Origin: Arcobacter venerupis
GTDB lineage: Bacteria > Campylobacterota > Campylobacteria > Campylobacterales > Arcobacteraceae
Length of the DNA: 64,000 nt
Direction of reading: 5' to 3'
Assembly (NCBI RefSeq): GCF_013201665.1
Contig: NZ_CP053840.1
Coordinates: 2,542,001 to 2,606,000 of the forward strand
The notes under the pieces are model-generated. The model saw only the letters and a list, made by a program, of their open reading frames with translations, had not been told where the DNA came from and did not search any database. The translations under genes and the position numbers were made by a program. How positions within the stretch are numbered: the first letter of the stretch is position 1; each line of letters begins with the position of its first letter. Below are positions 27,751 through 35,901 of the stretch, one piece after another.

Positions 27751-29244
27751 ATGAAAGTAATTAAAGAACAAGATATAGTAGATAGTATTGCAGACGCCTG
27801 TCAATACATTTCATATTTTCACCCAGAAGATTTTGTAACAGCTATGGTTGAAGCTTATGAAAATGAAAAAGGTGAAGCTGCTAAAAATGCAATTGGACAA
27901 ATTTTAATTAATTCTAAAATGTGTGCATTGGGACATAGACCTTTATGTCAAGATACTGGATCAGTAAATATTTTTGTTAGAGTTGGATTAAAAGCTAACT
28001 TGGAATTAACGAAAGAATTAGTTGATGTATTAAACGAAGGTGTTGCAAAAGGATATACTGATCCTGATAATACTTTAAGATATTCTGTTGTTTCTGATCC
28101 TGCTGGAAAAAGAACTAATACTAAAAACAATACTCCTGCTGTTATTCATGTTACTGTTGATAATTCTGATGAATTAGATATTACTGTTGCTGCAAAAGGT
28201 GGAGGAAGTGAAAACAAATCTAAATTTGCTGTATTAAATCCATCAGATTCTATTTATGACTGGGTTATGGCAAATGTTAGAGAAATGGGAGCTGGATGGT
28301 GTCCTCCTGGAATTTTAGGTATTGGTATTGGTGGAAATCCAGAAAAAGCTATGCTTTTAGCAAAAGAATCTTTAATGGGTCATGTTGATATTCATGAACT
28401 ACAAAAAAGAGGTCCTCAAAATGCTTTAGAAGAATTAAGATTAAAATTATATGAAGATATTAATAAAATAGGAATTGGTGCACAAGGATTAGGAGGATTA
28501 ACAACAGTTGTTGATGTTAAAATTTTAGATTATCCATGTCATGCTGCTTCTTTACCAGTTGCAATGATTCCTAACTGTGCTGCAACTAGACATATTCACT
28601 TTAAACTAAAAGCTGGAGAAGGTGTAGCTAAATTTAAAAAACCAAATTTAGATTTATGGCCAGATATTGAACTTCCAATGGATACAATTAAAAAAGTAAA
28701 TATTGCAGACTTAACTAAAGAGAACTTATCTCAATTTAAATCAGGTGATACATTATTATTAACTGGAAAAATTTTAACTGCACGTGATGCTGCTCATAAA
28801 AAAATTGTTGAGTACAAAAATGCTGGTAAACCTCTTCCAAATGGTGTTGATTTAAAAGACAGATTCATTTATTATGTTGGACCTGTTGATCCAGTAAGAG
28901 ATGAAAAAGTAGGACCTGCGGGACCAACTACATCTACAAGAATGGATAAATTTACAAAAGACATGATGGAAATTGGAATCATGGGAATGATTGGTAAAGC
29001 TGAAAGAAAACAGCCAACAATTGATTTAATTAAAGAATATAAATCTATGTATTTAATTGCAACGGGAGGTGCAGCATACTTAATTTCTCAATCAATTAAA
29101 GATGCTAAAGTTCTTGCTTTTGAAGAAATGGGAATGGAAGCTATTTACGAATTTGATGTAGAAGACATGCCTGTTACTGTGGCAGTTGATACAGAAGGTG
29201 TTTCAATTCACACTACTGGTCCTGCTAAATGGAGAACTATTTAA
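27751..29244 (+). CDS. Class I (Fe-S) fumarate hydratase, possible mesaconase
   Basis: A 497-residue single-chain class I fumarase with alpha and beta parts joined. The N-terminal part has ALGHRPLCQDTGSVNIFV, GGGSENKSK and GAGWCPPGILGIGIGGNPEKAM. The middle has IPNCAATRHIHF. The C-terminal part has GPVDPVRDEKVGPAGPTTSTRMD and AERKQPTIDLIKEY. The Cys residues in RPLCQD and PNCAAT are among the expected [4Fe-4S] ligands. Its main reaction would be fumarate to L-malate in the TCA cycle. Class I fumarases are also known to hydrate mesaconate to (S)-citramalate (for example E. coli FumA/FumB/FumD and a Burkholderia xenovorans enzyme). That would fit the locus it follows. Confidence 0.9.
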   Translation: MKVIKEQDIVDSIADACQYISYFHPEDFVTAMVEAYENEKGEAAKNAIGQILINSKMCALGHRPLCQDTGSVNIFVRVGLKANLELTKELVDVLNEGVAKGYTDPDNTLRYSVVSDPAGKRTNTKNNTPAVIHVTVDNSDELDITVAAKGGGSENKSKFAVLNPSDSIYDWVMANVREMGAGWCPPGILGIGIGGNPEKAMLLAKESLMGHVDIHELQKRGPQNALEELRLKLYEDINKIGIGAQGLGGLTTVVDVKILDYPCHAASLPVAMIPNCAATRHIHFKLKAGEGVAKFKKPNLDLWPDIELPMDTIKKVNIADLTKENLSQFKSGDTLLLTGKILTARDAAHKKIVEYKNAGKPLPNGVDLKDRFIYYVGPVDPVRDEKVGPAGPTTSTRMDKFTKDMMEIGIMGMIGKAERKQPTIDLIKEYKSMYLIATGGAAYLISQSIKDAKVLAFEEMGMEAIYEFDVEDMPVTVAVDTEGVSIHTTGPAKWRTI

Positions 29245-29247
29245 TTT

Positions 29248-29277
29248 ACAAAAGGCTTTTGCCTTTTGTAGTTTTAA
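29248..29277 (+). terminator. Terminator after the fumarase gene
   Basis: A 9-bp perfect stem (ACAAAAGGC at 29248-29256, GCCTTTTGT at 29261-29269) with a TTTT loop, followed by AGTTTT. Confidence 0.8.
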
Positions 29278-29408
29278 CTTATAACTTTATACACTTCTAT
29301 TACCTAAAATAATCCTTATACCAACAAACTAGATTCAATTTTTGACTTTAAGAAGATAAAATAAATGTTATTCTTTCCCACTTAAAAGATAATAATATAG
29401 GAAAATAA

Positions 29409-30242
29409 ATGTTATTAGATGATTTAAAAGATTATTTAGGTTTTGCTGTTGCTGGAAATTTTGCTAATCACTTAGGTGAAGCGGGAGAAGCTAGTGAATT
29501 TGCAGTAATAAAAACCGAAGAAAAAGATGCACCAAAAGGAATGTTTCCTTTTTATATAAAAAACCATAACAGTTTTTTGGGAACTTATCCAATATGTGAT
29601 GAAATTATTTTAACACATGGAAGAGAAAATGAGAATTTACAAGTTGAAGCAGAAGTTGCATTAATTTGTGACTTTGAATACAAAGATGGAAAAGTAATTG
29701 ATATTATTCCAAAATATTTTTCAGCCTTTAATGACTGCTCTATTAGGGTAAATAATGGAGAGAAATTAAGTACTAAAAAGAACTGGGGAATTAATACAAA
29801 AGGAATTTCACAAGATATTATAGAGATTGATAACTTTACTGAAAAAGGAATTTTAAGTAAATATCATATCTCTTCATTTATCAAAAGAGATGGAATTGTA
29901 TATGATTATGGAACAACAAGTGCTGTAAAATCATATAGTTACTTTTTTCATCAATTAAAAGATTGGATGATAAATAAATTAAATACCCAAGAAGATTGTG
30001 GACCACTTGAAGAGTTAACTCAATTTATGACTGAGGCAAAAAATTCAAAAGGTATTTTAATAGCAGCAGGTGCAACTGCTTATACAGAATTTGGAAAACA
30101 CAATTTTCTAAAAAAAGGTGATGAAATTTTTGTTTATGTTTATAATGCCCATGCACATAGTTTCTTAGATATTATGAATGATATGTGCGGGATGGATACT
30201 TATTTAGGACAATGTTCAAAACTTCATCAAATAGTACAATAA
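29409..30242 (+). CDS. DUF5718-like protein with fumarylacetoacetase-like features
   Basis: A 277-residue soluble protein without signal peptide or membrane helix. The stretch HGRENENLQVEAEVALICDF resembles the metal-binding and core strand of FAH-fold hydrolases (EVEVAVVI pattern), and GATAYTEFGKHNFLKKGDEIFVYVYN looks like the closing part of that fold. I recall a DUF5718 family of this size in Campylobacterota, but the assignment is from memory and uncertain. No catalytic function is claimed. It stands alone between two terminators, so it is a single-gene unit; the nearby fumarase and lyases may be coincidence. Confidence 0.55.
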   Translation: MLLDDLKDYLGFAVAGNFANHLGEAGEASEFAVIKTEEKDAPKGMFPFYIKNHNSFLGTYPICDEIILTHGRENENLQVEAEVALICDFEYKDGKVIDIIPKYFSAFNDCSIRVNNGEKLSTKKNWGINTKGISQDIIEIDNFTEKGILSKYHISSFIKRDGIVYDYGTTSAVKSYSYFFHQLKDWMINKLNTQEDCGPLEELTQFMTEAKNSKGILIAAGATAYTEFGKHNFLKKGDEIFVYVYNAHAHSFLDIMNDMCGMDTYLGQCSKLHQIVQ

Positions 30243-30267
30243 ACAAAGCTTTTAAAAGCTTTGTTTT
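30242..30267 (+). terminator. Terminator after the DUF5718-like gene
   Basis: A 12-bp perfect palindrome centred between 30253 and 30254 (AACAAAGCTTTT/AAAAGCTTTGTT), starting at the last base of the stop codon and followed by further T residues. Confidence 0.75.
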
Positions 30268-30277
30268 ATTAAAATCA

Positions 30278-30307
30278 AGTATATATTTTCATATATAAAT
30301 ATATACT
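30278..30307 (-). terminator. AT-only hairpin downstream of the chemoreceptor
   Basis: An 11-bp perfect stem (AGTATATATTT at 30278-30288, AAATATATACT at 30297-30307) with an 8-nt loop, about 25 nt past the chemoreceptor stop on the minus strand. It is made almost only of A-T pairs inside an ATATATA-rich tract, so it would be a weak terminator. Confidence 0.4.
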
Positions 30308-30331
30308 CTTATATAAAGATATATAAAAACT

Positions 30332-33274
30332 TTATAGATTAATTACTTTTTTTAAATTTTTTGAATCAATATATAAAACATCATTTAAGCTGTCAAAAAC
30401 ATTTGCTGTTGCATCTTCAATTTGAGCTGATATTTCTCTTAAAAGTTTATTTTCAACCCTTTTTGCATTATTCTGAATATAAAATCCAATTTTTTCGTGA
30501 ACTTCTTCATGATTTGTTTTTAATATATTCCACTCTTTTGACTTTGTAAATGGTACATTTTTTTCTTCACAAGAGATAATCCATTTTCCCATGTTACAAG
30601 ATTTACAATCTACTACTTCACAATTTTCAAAAGAATCAAGTGTTGAGAAATATTTCTTTTTTAGATTTATATGATCATTTTTATATTTTGAAATATCTTT
30701 CATTAAATCTATATTTTCAACCATTTCATAATAATTCTTATCTATTTTTGCTTGTGCAGTTATTTGTAATAATCTGCTTGAAAGTTTAGATACTTCTTTT
30801 GATAAAACATCAATATTTGAAGAGGTAAAGGCATTTTCTTGAGTTGCAATATCTAATCTTGAAATTGTTTCATTTATTTGAATAATACCAACTTCTTGCT
30901 CTTTACTAAACTGTGTAACATTTTGAATAATATCTTTTGTTTGAGTAATTTTTGAAGTTAAACTCTCATATCCTTTTATCATATTTTGAGCTATATCTTT
31001 TCCCTCATTTGATTTTAAACTAGCACTCTCAACTAAATTTTTTATTTCACGTGCAGCTTCTGCACTTCTAGAAGCTAAGTTTCTTACTTCTGCTGCAACA
31101 ACAGCAAATCCTTTTCCTGCTTCTCCAGCTGTTGCAGCTTCAACCGCAGCATTTAAAGATAAAATATTTGTTTGAAATGCAATTTGATCAATTATTGAAA
31201 TAGCTTGATTAATTGCTTTAACTTTTTCATTTATTTCATCCATAGAATTTGAAGTTTGGAAAGCAAATTTACTTCCAATAGTTGCAGCTTCGTTTACATC
31301 ATTTGCAATATTCATCATTTGATTCATATTTTGATTGTTATTTCTTATATTTGAAGTTATTTGTTCAAGGGCAGCTGAACTTTGTTCCAATGAACTTGCT
31401 TGTTGCGTTGAAGAAAGAGCTAATTCATTTGAAGAACTCGCTAAAATTTTAGTATTGTTTTCAAGTTCAATTCCAGCATTTGTAATCATTGCAATTAATT
31501 GAGAAGAAGAATTCCCTAAAAGTTGTGTTGATGTACATAATGTTCCGAAATCACCATACATACCCCTCTTTTGAACTTCACTAAGTTTAAATACATAATC
31601 AGATTGCATATAACTATTTAACAAAAGATTTATATTATCAATTTTAGATTTTGTTCTATTTAACATCTTATTTATAATAAGTCTTAAATCTTCAATATCT
31701 TTTGTTACAGCTTTTTGTTTTATTGTATACTCAAAAAATCCATTATTTACTTTTTCTATTACATCTGATATTTCTAAAACAACTTTTTTATCTTGTTCTT
31801 GAATCTCTTCAATTTTTTTAATTTGAGAGTTCATCTCTTTTGTCATTATTGCAAATTCATCATTTCCTTGAATATCGTGTAAAGTTACTGTTTCTTTTTC
31901 TTTCATTGAATAGGCTAAAAATTCATTTAAATTAGCTTGAAAATTTCTCATTGATATAACAATTTTTCTTGTCATAAAATAAATAATAATAAATATTAAT
32001 ATAGTTAAAAATGTTATAAAAGCTAACTCAAAAATTATTTGATTTCTAAAAGTTGTAATATTTGTATTTACATAAGAGATTAAATCATCATATAGTTCTT
32101 TTTGAGCATTTATTAATAAATTAATTTTATTAGTTGATTTCTCTTTCCAGTTTATATTAGCACCATAAATATTATTTGATAATTGATTTAAAGCATTAAT
32201 GGCATTTTTATTATCAATCTTTTCTTTATTTGAAGAGTCATTATCAGATTGAGAAATATCATATGCATTTGCTATCATTAAATCAAATGTATCTTGTAAT
32301 GTTTTTAACAAGACAATTTCTTCAGGAGTTGTTCCATCAAATTTTTCATAATATTTTATAACTTTTAAAAGAGAAGAGTGTTTTGATTGCATTTTATTTA
32401 ATAATTTATCATCTTTGTTTTCTAAATAATCTTTGTATAAATTAATTAATCCTCCATAACCACTAAGTTCTTTTATTTTTAACATAAACTCATTTTTCTG
32501 ACTTTTTAAAAATATAACTTTTCTAATATTATCAATTTGTTCAAAATCATTAGATGAAAATATTTTTTTTAGATTCTCTAAGTCCTCATTAAATATATTA
32601 TTTTTTATAATTTCTAAATAAAGATTTTGTTTTGAAACTGATGTTAAAAAATTATTGTAATTATCCCCAGAAATATTTCCAATATTTAAAATATTTCTAA
32701 TATATTCTTGCTCATCAAATGATTCATCTATTAAATGGGAAAATGCAATATAAGATTGAGAATATTTTAATAAATCTGCAATATTTGAATATTTAAGTAA
32801 GTTCTCTACAAAATTTGTTAAATTATCAATTTGTGTTGTATAAATTCTTTCTAATTCTTCTTTACTAATTTCTAGTTTTAAACTTTTTTGTCTTATCTCA
32901 TCAATATTCTTAATATTTGTCTCATAATTTAAAATCTCTTTATTTGAATCTTCATCTTTAAAAAAAGAGTATTTTTTCAAAGATTCATTTAATTTATTAG
33001 TTGACTCATCACTTTTGATCTTTTGATTTTTTAATTCCTCAACATATTCTTTTCCATAAGTCTCTAAAAAAAGTATTGAGAATTCTCTTTCTTTTTGTAG
33101 ATTATGAATTAACGATGAAACATTTTCTAAAAAATAAAGATAGTTTAAACTCTCATTCATTTTTATATTTTTTTCATATTTATCTTTAATTGAGATAAAA
33201 GATAAAATTAATATTGCAATAATAGGAAGTAACAATATTAAAAATATCTTATGCTGTAATTTTAAATTATTCAT
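30332..33274 (-). CDS. Methyl-accepting chemotaxis protein with NIT sensor and C-terminal zinc-binding (CZB) domain
   Basis: A 980-residue chemoreceptor. The order is TM1 (about 7-27), a long periplasmic helical NIT (nitrate/nitrite-sensing) domain (about 50-300, with [12 protein letters not shown] as its typical opening), TM2 (about 415-440) and a HAMP-like stretch. The signalling hairpin follows, with [23 protein letters not shown] near 712-734. A C-terminal CZB domain carries Cys residues in [15 protein letters not shown] and His in TNHEEVHEK. The NIT domain suggests sensing of nitrate or nitrite, and the CZB domain binds zinc in other receptors and can respond to oxidants. It is a single gene, divergent from mscL, and no chemotaxis kinase gene is nearby. 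Confidence 0.85.
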   Translation of the reverse strand: MNNLKLQHKIFLILLLPIIAILILSFISIKDKYEKNIKMNESLNYLYFLENVSSLIHNLQKEREFSILFLETYGKEYVEELKNQKIKSDESTNKLNESLKKYSFFKDEDSNKEILNYETNIKNIDEIRQKSLKLEISKEELERIYTTQIDNLTNFVENLLKYSNIADLLKYSQSYIAFSHLIDESFDEQEYIRNILNIGNISGDNYNNFLTSVSKQNLYLEIIKNNIFNEDLENLKKIFSSNDFEQIDNIRKVIFLKSQKNEFMLKIKELSGYGGLINLYKDYLENKDDKLLNKMQSKHSSLLKVIKYYEKFDGTTPEEIVLLKTLQDTFDLMIANAYDISQSDNDSSNKEKIDNKNAINALNQLSNNIYGANINWKEKSTNKINLLINAQKELYDDLISYVNTNITTFRNQIIFELAFITFLTILIFIIIYFMTRKIVISMRNFQANLNEFLAYSMKEKETVTLHDIQGNDEFAIMTKEMNSQIKKIEEIQEQDKKVVLEISDVIEKVNNGFFEYTIKQKAVTKDIEDLRLIINKMLNRTKSKIDNINLLLNSYMQSDYVFKLSEVQKRGMYGDFGTLCTSTQLLGNSSSQLIAMITNAGIELENNTKILASSSNELALSSTQQASSLEQSSAALEQITSNIRNNNQNMNQMMNIANDVNEAATIGSKFAFQTSNSMDEINEKVKAINQAISIIDQIAFQTNILSLNAAVEAATAGEAGKGFAVVAAEVRNLASRSAEAAREIKNLVESASLKSNEGKDIAQNMIKGYESLTSKITQTKDIIQNVTQFSKEQEVGIIQINETISRLDIATQENAFTSSNIDVLSKEVSKLSSRLLQITAQAKIDKNYYEMVENIDLMKDISKYKNDHINLKKKYFSTLDSFENCEVVDCKSCNMGKWIISCEEKNVPFTKSKEWNILKTNHEEVHEKIGFYIQNNAKRVENKLLREISAQIEDATANVFDSLNDVLYIDSKNLKKVINL

Positions 33275-33431
33275 TTTTACCCTTAAAAAATTTTTTTTGT
33301 GTAATATATCTTATATTTTTTAAAAGTGGAATTATTGATTATTTTTTGTAATCAAGATGTAATCTAAGGATTATTAATAAGTTATTTAATTTTGATTTTT
33401 ATAATTTTAGTACCAATGAAGATATTTTGAT

Positions 33432-33437
33432 TATAAT
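33432..33437 (+). promoter_or_regulatory. Candidate -10 for mscL
   Basis: TATAAT about 23 nt ahead of the mscL ATG, followed by an AGGAG ribosome binding site. A convincing -35 is lacking. Confidence 0.4.
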
Positions 33438-33460
33438 TTCAAAAATATTAGGAGTAAGAT

Positions 33461-33898
33461 ATGTTAAAAGAATTTAGAGATTTTCTAATAAAAGGCAATG
33501 TAGTTGATATGGCAGTTGGATTTATTTTTGGAGCTGCTTTTGCAACTTTAATCAAATCACTTGTAACAAATGTGATTATGCCTCCAATTGGATTATTACT
33601 GGGAAGAGTTGATTTTTCACAATTGTTTATCTCTTTAGATGGAAATTCTTATGCTACTTTAGCAGAATTAGAAAAAGCTGGAGCTCCTGCAATTAAATTA
33701 GGTTTATTTGTAAATGATACAATTTCATTTGTAATTTTAGGTTTTGTAATGTTTATGTTTATAAAATCATATAACAAATTAAAAAAAGAAGAAGTTGTTG
33801 AAGAAAAAGCTCCAACTACAAAAGTTTGTAGTGAGTGTGCAATGGAAATTCCAATTGCTGCAAAAAAATGTGGACACTGTGGAAATACAGCAGTATAA
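33461..33898 (+). CDS. mscL: Large-conductance mechanosensitive channel MscL with C-terminal zinc ribbon
   Basis: A 145-residue protein. The N-terminal FRDFLIKGNVVDMAVGFIFGAAF is the standard MscL amphipathic helix and TM1. TM2 is at about 83-103 (FVNDTISFVILGFVMFMF). The channel opens at high membrane tension to release solutes after osmotic downshock. The usual cytoplasmic helical bundle is replaced by a short linker and a zinc-ribbon: CSEC at 123-126 and CGHC at 137-140. ATG 33461 follows AGGAG. It forms a single-gene unit ended by a shared bidirectional hairpin. Confidence 0.93.
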   Translation: MLKEFRDFLIKGNVVDMAVGFIFGAAFATLIKSLVTNVIMPPIGLLLGRVDFSQLFISLDGNSYATLAELEKAGAPAIKLGLFVNDTISFVILGFVMFMFIKSYNKLKKEEVVEEKAPTTKVCSECAMEIPIAAKKCGHCGNTAV

Positions 33899-33907
33899 AA
33901 CAAAATA

Positions 33908-33929
33908 TTAAAAGGCAAATGCCTTTTAA
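33908..33929. terminator. Bidirectional terminator between mscL and the flavin reductase gene
   Basis: TTAAAAGGCA (33908-33917) and TGCCTTTTAA (33920-33929). Ten perfect pairs with a 2-nt gap, or nine with a 4-nt loop. Each arm ends in A or T runs, so it can stop mscL (+) and the long leftward gene run (-), whose last stop codon is directly adjacent. Confidence 0.7.
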
Positions 33930-34493
33930 TTATAAATCAACTAAAGCTTTAAAAGAGACTCCACATCTTCCAAGATTTTCTACATTTACATGATTTCTTT
34001 CATTTATTCTATCATCTTCAATATATTGATACTTTAACTCTAAAACTACAGGTGTAATATCTCCTGAAATTTTATATGTATCATAATATTCACAAAACAT
34101 TGCACTTTGTGAAGATGCTATCATTGGAGGAAAGCCTTCCATTACATTTTTTACATCTATTTCAAACTTTTCAATTTCACTCTCATCTTTTCCAAGAGGC
34201 ATTGCACATTTTTGAACTTTATCAACATTATCTTTATTTACAAAACAAATAGTTGCTTTTTTAGTTTTTAAGATATTTGCTAATGAATCTTTTGGACTTC
34301 CATCATCTTTTTTCCCAATTGAAACAATTAATAATGCAGGATTTGAAGAAATAGGAATAAAATATGAAAAAGGTGCAGCATTTAAAACACCCTCATCTTC
34401 AGTTACTATCCAAGCTATTGGTCGTGGAATTACAGTTCCTGACATAATTTTATATCTATTTAAATCGTCAATATTTTTATAATCTAAAATCAT
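33930..34493 (-). CDS. Flavin reductase-like FMN-binding protein
   Basis: A 187-residue protein of the flavin-reductase-like split-barrel family. RYKIMSGTVIPRPIAWIVT at about 12-30 and AAPFSYFIPISSNPALLIVSIG at 39-60 are the FMN-binding signature. The segment NVENLGRCGVSFKALVDL closes the domain. Family members bind FMN or FAD and reduce flavins or act as small flavoproteins; the specific role is unknown. It is the last gene of the leftward run, 11 nt after the 74-residue gene. Confidence 0.85.
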   Translation of the reverse strand: MILDYKNIDDLNRYKIMSGTVIPRPIAWIVTEDEGVLNAAPFSYFIPISSNPALLIVSIGKKDDGSPKDSLANILKTKKATICFVNKDNVDKVQKCAMPLGKDESEIEKFEIDVKNVMEGFPPMIASSQSAMFCEYYDTYKISGDITPVVLELKYQYIEDDRINERNHVNVENLGRCGVSFKALVDL

Positions 34494-34504
34494 CTATTTC
34501 CCTT

Positions 34505-34729
34505 TTATATTTTAAATTCTTGTTCTACATTTTTAGCAATAACTTCACCTTTTAAAGTCAAATAAGAATCAGTAATAAACTCTTCACTTCTAAGTTTTTT
34601 TAAAAGTTTTTTTCCCTCTTTTAAAGAAAATAAATTTGTATTTTCTAGTTTTAAAACAACATCATTTAAAGACTCATCAACTTCTTTTTTTAATATTGCT
34701 AACAATAAAATCTTTTCGTTTATATCCAT
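34505..34729 (-). CDS. Small conserved-looking protein of unknown function
   Basis: A 74-residue charged, helical protein starting MDINEKILLLAILKK. There is no signal peptide or Cys motif. A longer reading from 34849 runs antisense-like through the end of the MFS gene and is not used. ATG 34729 has AAGGA 6-7 nt upstream and overlaps the end of the MFS gene by ten bases, as expected for a coupled gene. A winged-helix-like layout (VVLKLEN... LLKKLRSEEFITDSYLTLKG) is possible but not established. Confidence 0.65.
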   Translation of the reverse strand: MDINEKILLLAILKKEVDESLNDVVLKLENTNLFSLKEGKKLLKKLRSEEFITDSYLTLKGEVIAKNVEQEFKI

Positions 34730-35901
34730 TTCAAAATCCTTGTGTAATAAAAAGCAAAAGCTAAAAATCCTACTCCTAAAAGAATAGTTATTATATCTAC
34801 AGAAGTTAAACTTGCCATTAATCCAATAAATAAAGTTGTTAGTACACATGAAAGCATAAAAAACATATCGTTGTAAGAAATAACTCTTCCTATAAATCTT
34901 TCATCACAAGTATCTTGGATTAAAGCATAGGTAAATGACCATAAAATCGTGGTACTTAGTCCCACAAAAAATAAAGCTATCAAAGATATATAAAAGTTTT
35001 CTTGCATAAATCCCCATAAAATTATGCTTAATCCTTGAAATATCATTAAATAGTGTAAGTTCTGTTTTGTAACATATTTTGATATTAACATAGGTCCAAT
35101 CATCAATGCAACTGCTCTTACAGCATTTGATAATCCAATTGCTAAAGGAACAGAGATAACATATTTATACTCATTTTTTGCCAAAATAGTAATCAAAGCA
35201 TCAAAAGAAGTTAATCCAACACAAGAGTGTAAAAAGATTAAATGTAACATTATCTTATGGTTTTTGATATAAATAAATCCATCTTTTATAAGTTGAAAGA
35301 TTTTGTCTGTTGTAACACTTGCTTTTACAACAAAATCAATATTTATAAAAATTATTAAAGCAGTAAAAAATATAAAAGCATCAATAATAAAAGCTACTTT
35401 TACACCATAAAGATTTACAACAAAACCACTTATTGCCATACCAGCAGCATAAGTAAATGACCAAATAATTGAATGTATTTCATTTGCAAGTTGTAATGGT
35501 TTTTCTCTTAATAGTTTAGCTAATAGTGACATTTCTGTTGAAAAAAACATAGAAGCAGCACTCATTCTAATAAAAATGAAAATCATCAAAAGCCAAAGTT
35601 GACTTTTGTCATCTATTGTTAAAAAGCATAAAGTCATTACTAACTCAACTATAATAAGACTTATCATTAAAGGTTTGATTTTAACTCTATCAATTATTGC
35701 ACCTGAAAAAGGAGCAATTAAAATTGCTGGTAAAAAGTGCATAGCAGTTACTAAAGAAATAGCAAATTCTGTTGAGCCAAAATTTACAAGCATAGTATAA
35801 ATAGCTACATTTGAAAACCAAGCTCCAAAATAAGAGATAAATTGAACAAGGGATAAATCCCTTATAATTTTATGCTCTCTAAAAAGTTTACGATAGTTCA
35901 A
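34720..35901 (-). CDS. Major facilitator superfamily transporter
   Basis: A protein of about 393 residues with 10-12 hydrophobic segments. The loop between helices 2 and 3 reads SGAIIDRVKIKPLM, the MFS G-x-x-x-D-R-x-x-R/K motif, and the start of helix 1 (FISYFGAWFSNVAIYTMLV) is typical of the MFS_3 / enterobactin-exporter-like group. The substrate cannot be told. The start is uncertain. TTG 35901 is preferred because it gives a short N-terminus and only a 14-base overlap with the preceding gene. The ATG at 35946 would overlap by 59 bases without a better ribosome binding site. Confidence 0.8.
   Translation of the reverse strand: MNYRKLFREHKIIRDLSLVQFISYFGAWFSNVAIYTMLVNFGSTEFAISLVTAMHFLPAILIAPFSGAIIDRVKIKPLMISLIIVELVMTLCFLTIDDKSQLWLLMIFIFIRMSAASMFFSTEMSLLAKLLREKPLQLANEIHSIIWSFTYAAGMAISGFVVNLYGVKVAFIIDAFIFFTALIIFINIDFVVKASVTTDKIFQLIKDGFIYIKNHKIMLHLIFLHSCVGLTSFDALITILAKNEYKYVISVPLAIGLSNAVRAVALMIGPMLISKYVTKQNLHYLMIFQGLSIILWGFMQENFYISLIALFFVGLSTTILWSFTYALIQDTCDERFIGRVISYNDMFFMLSCVLTTLFIGLMASLTSVDIITILLGVGFLAFAFYYTRILKWI

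Noticed and set aside
30268-30331. ATATATA-rich tract considered as a CRISPR-like or satellite repeat
   Set aside because: There are no regular repeat units or spacers, only an AT-rich tract with one hairpin.
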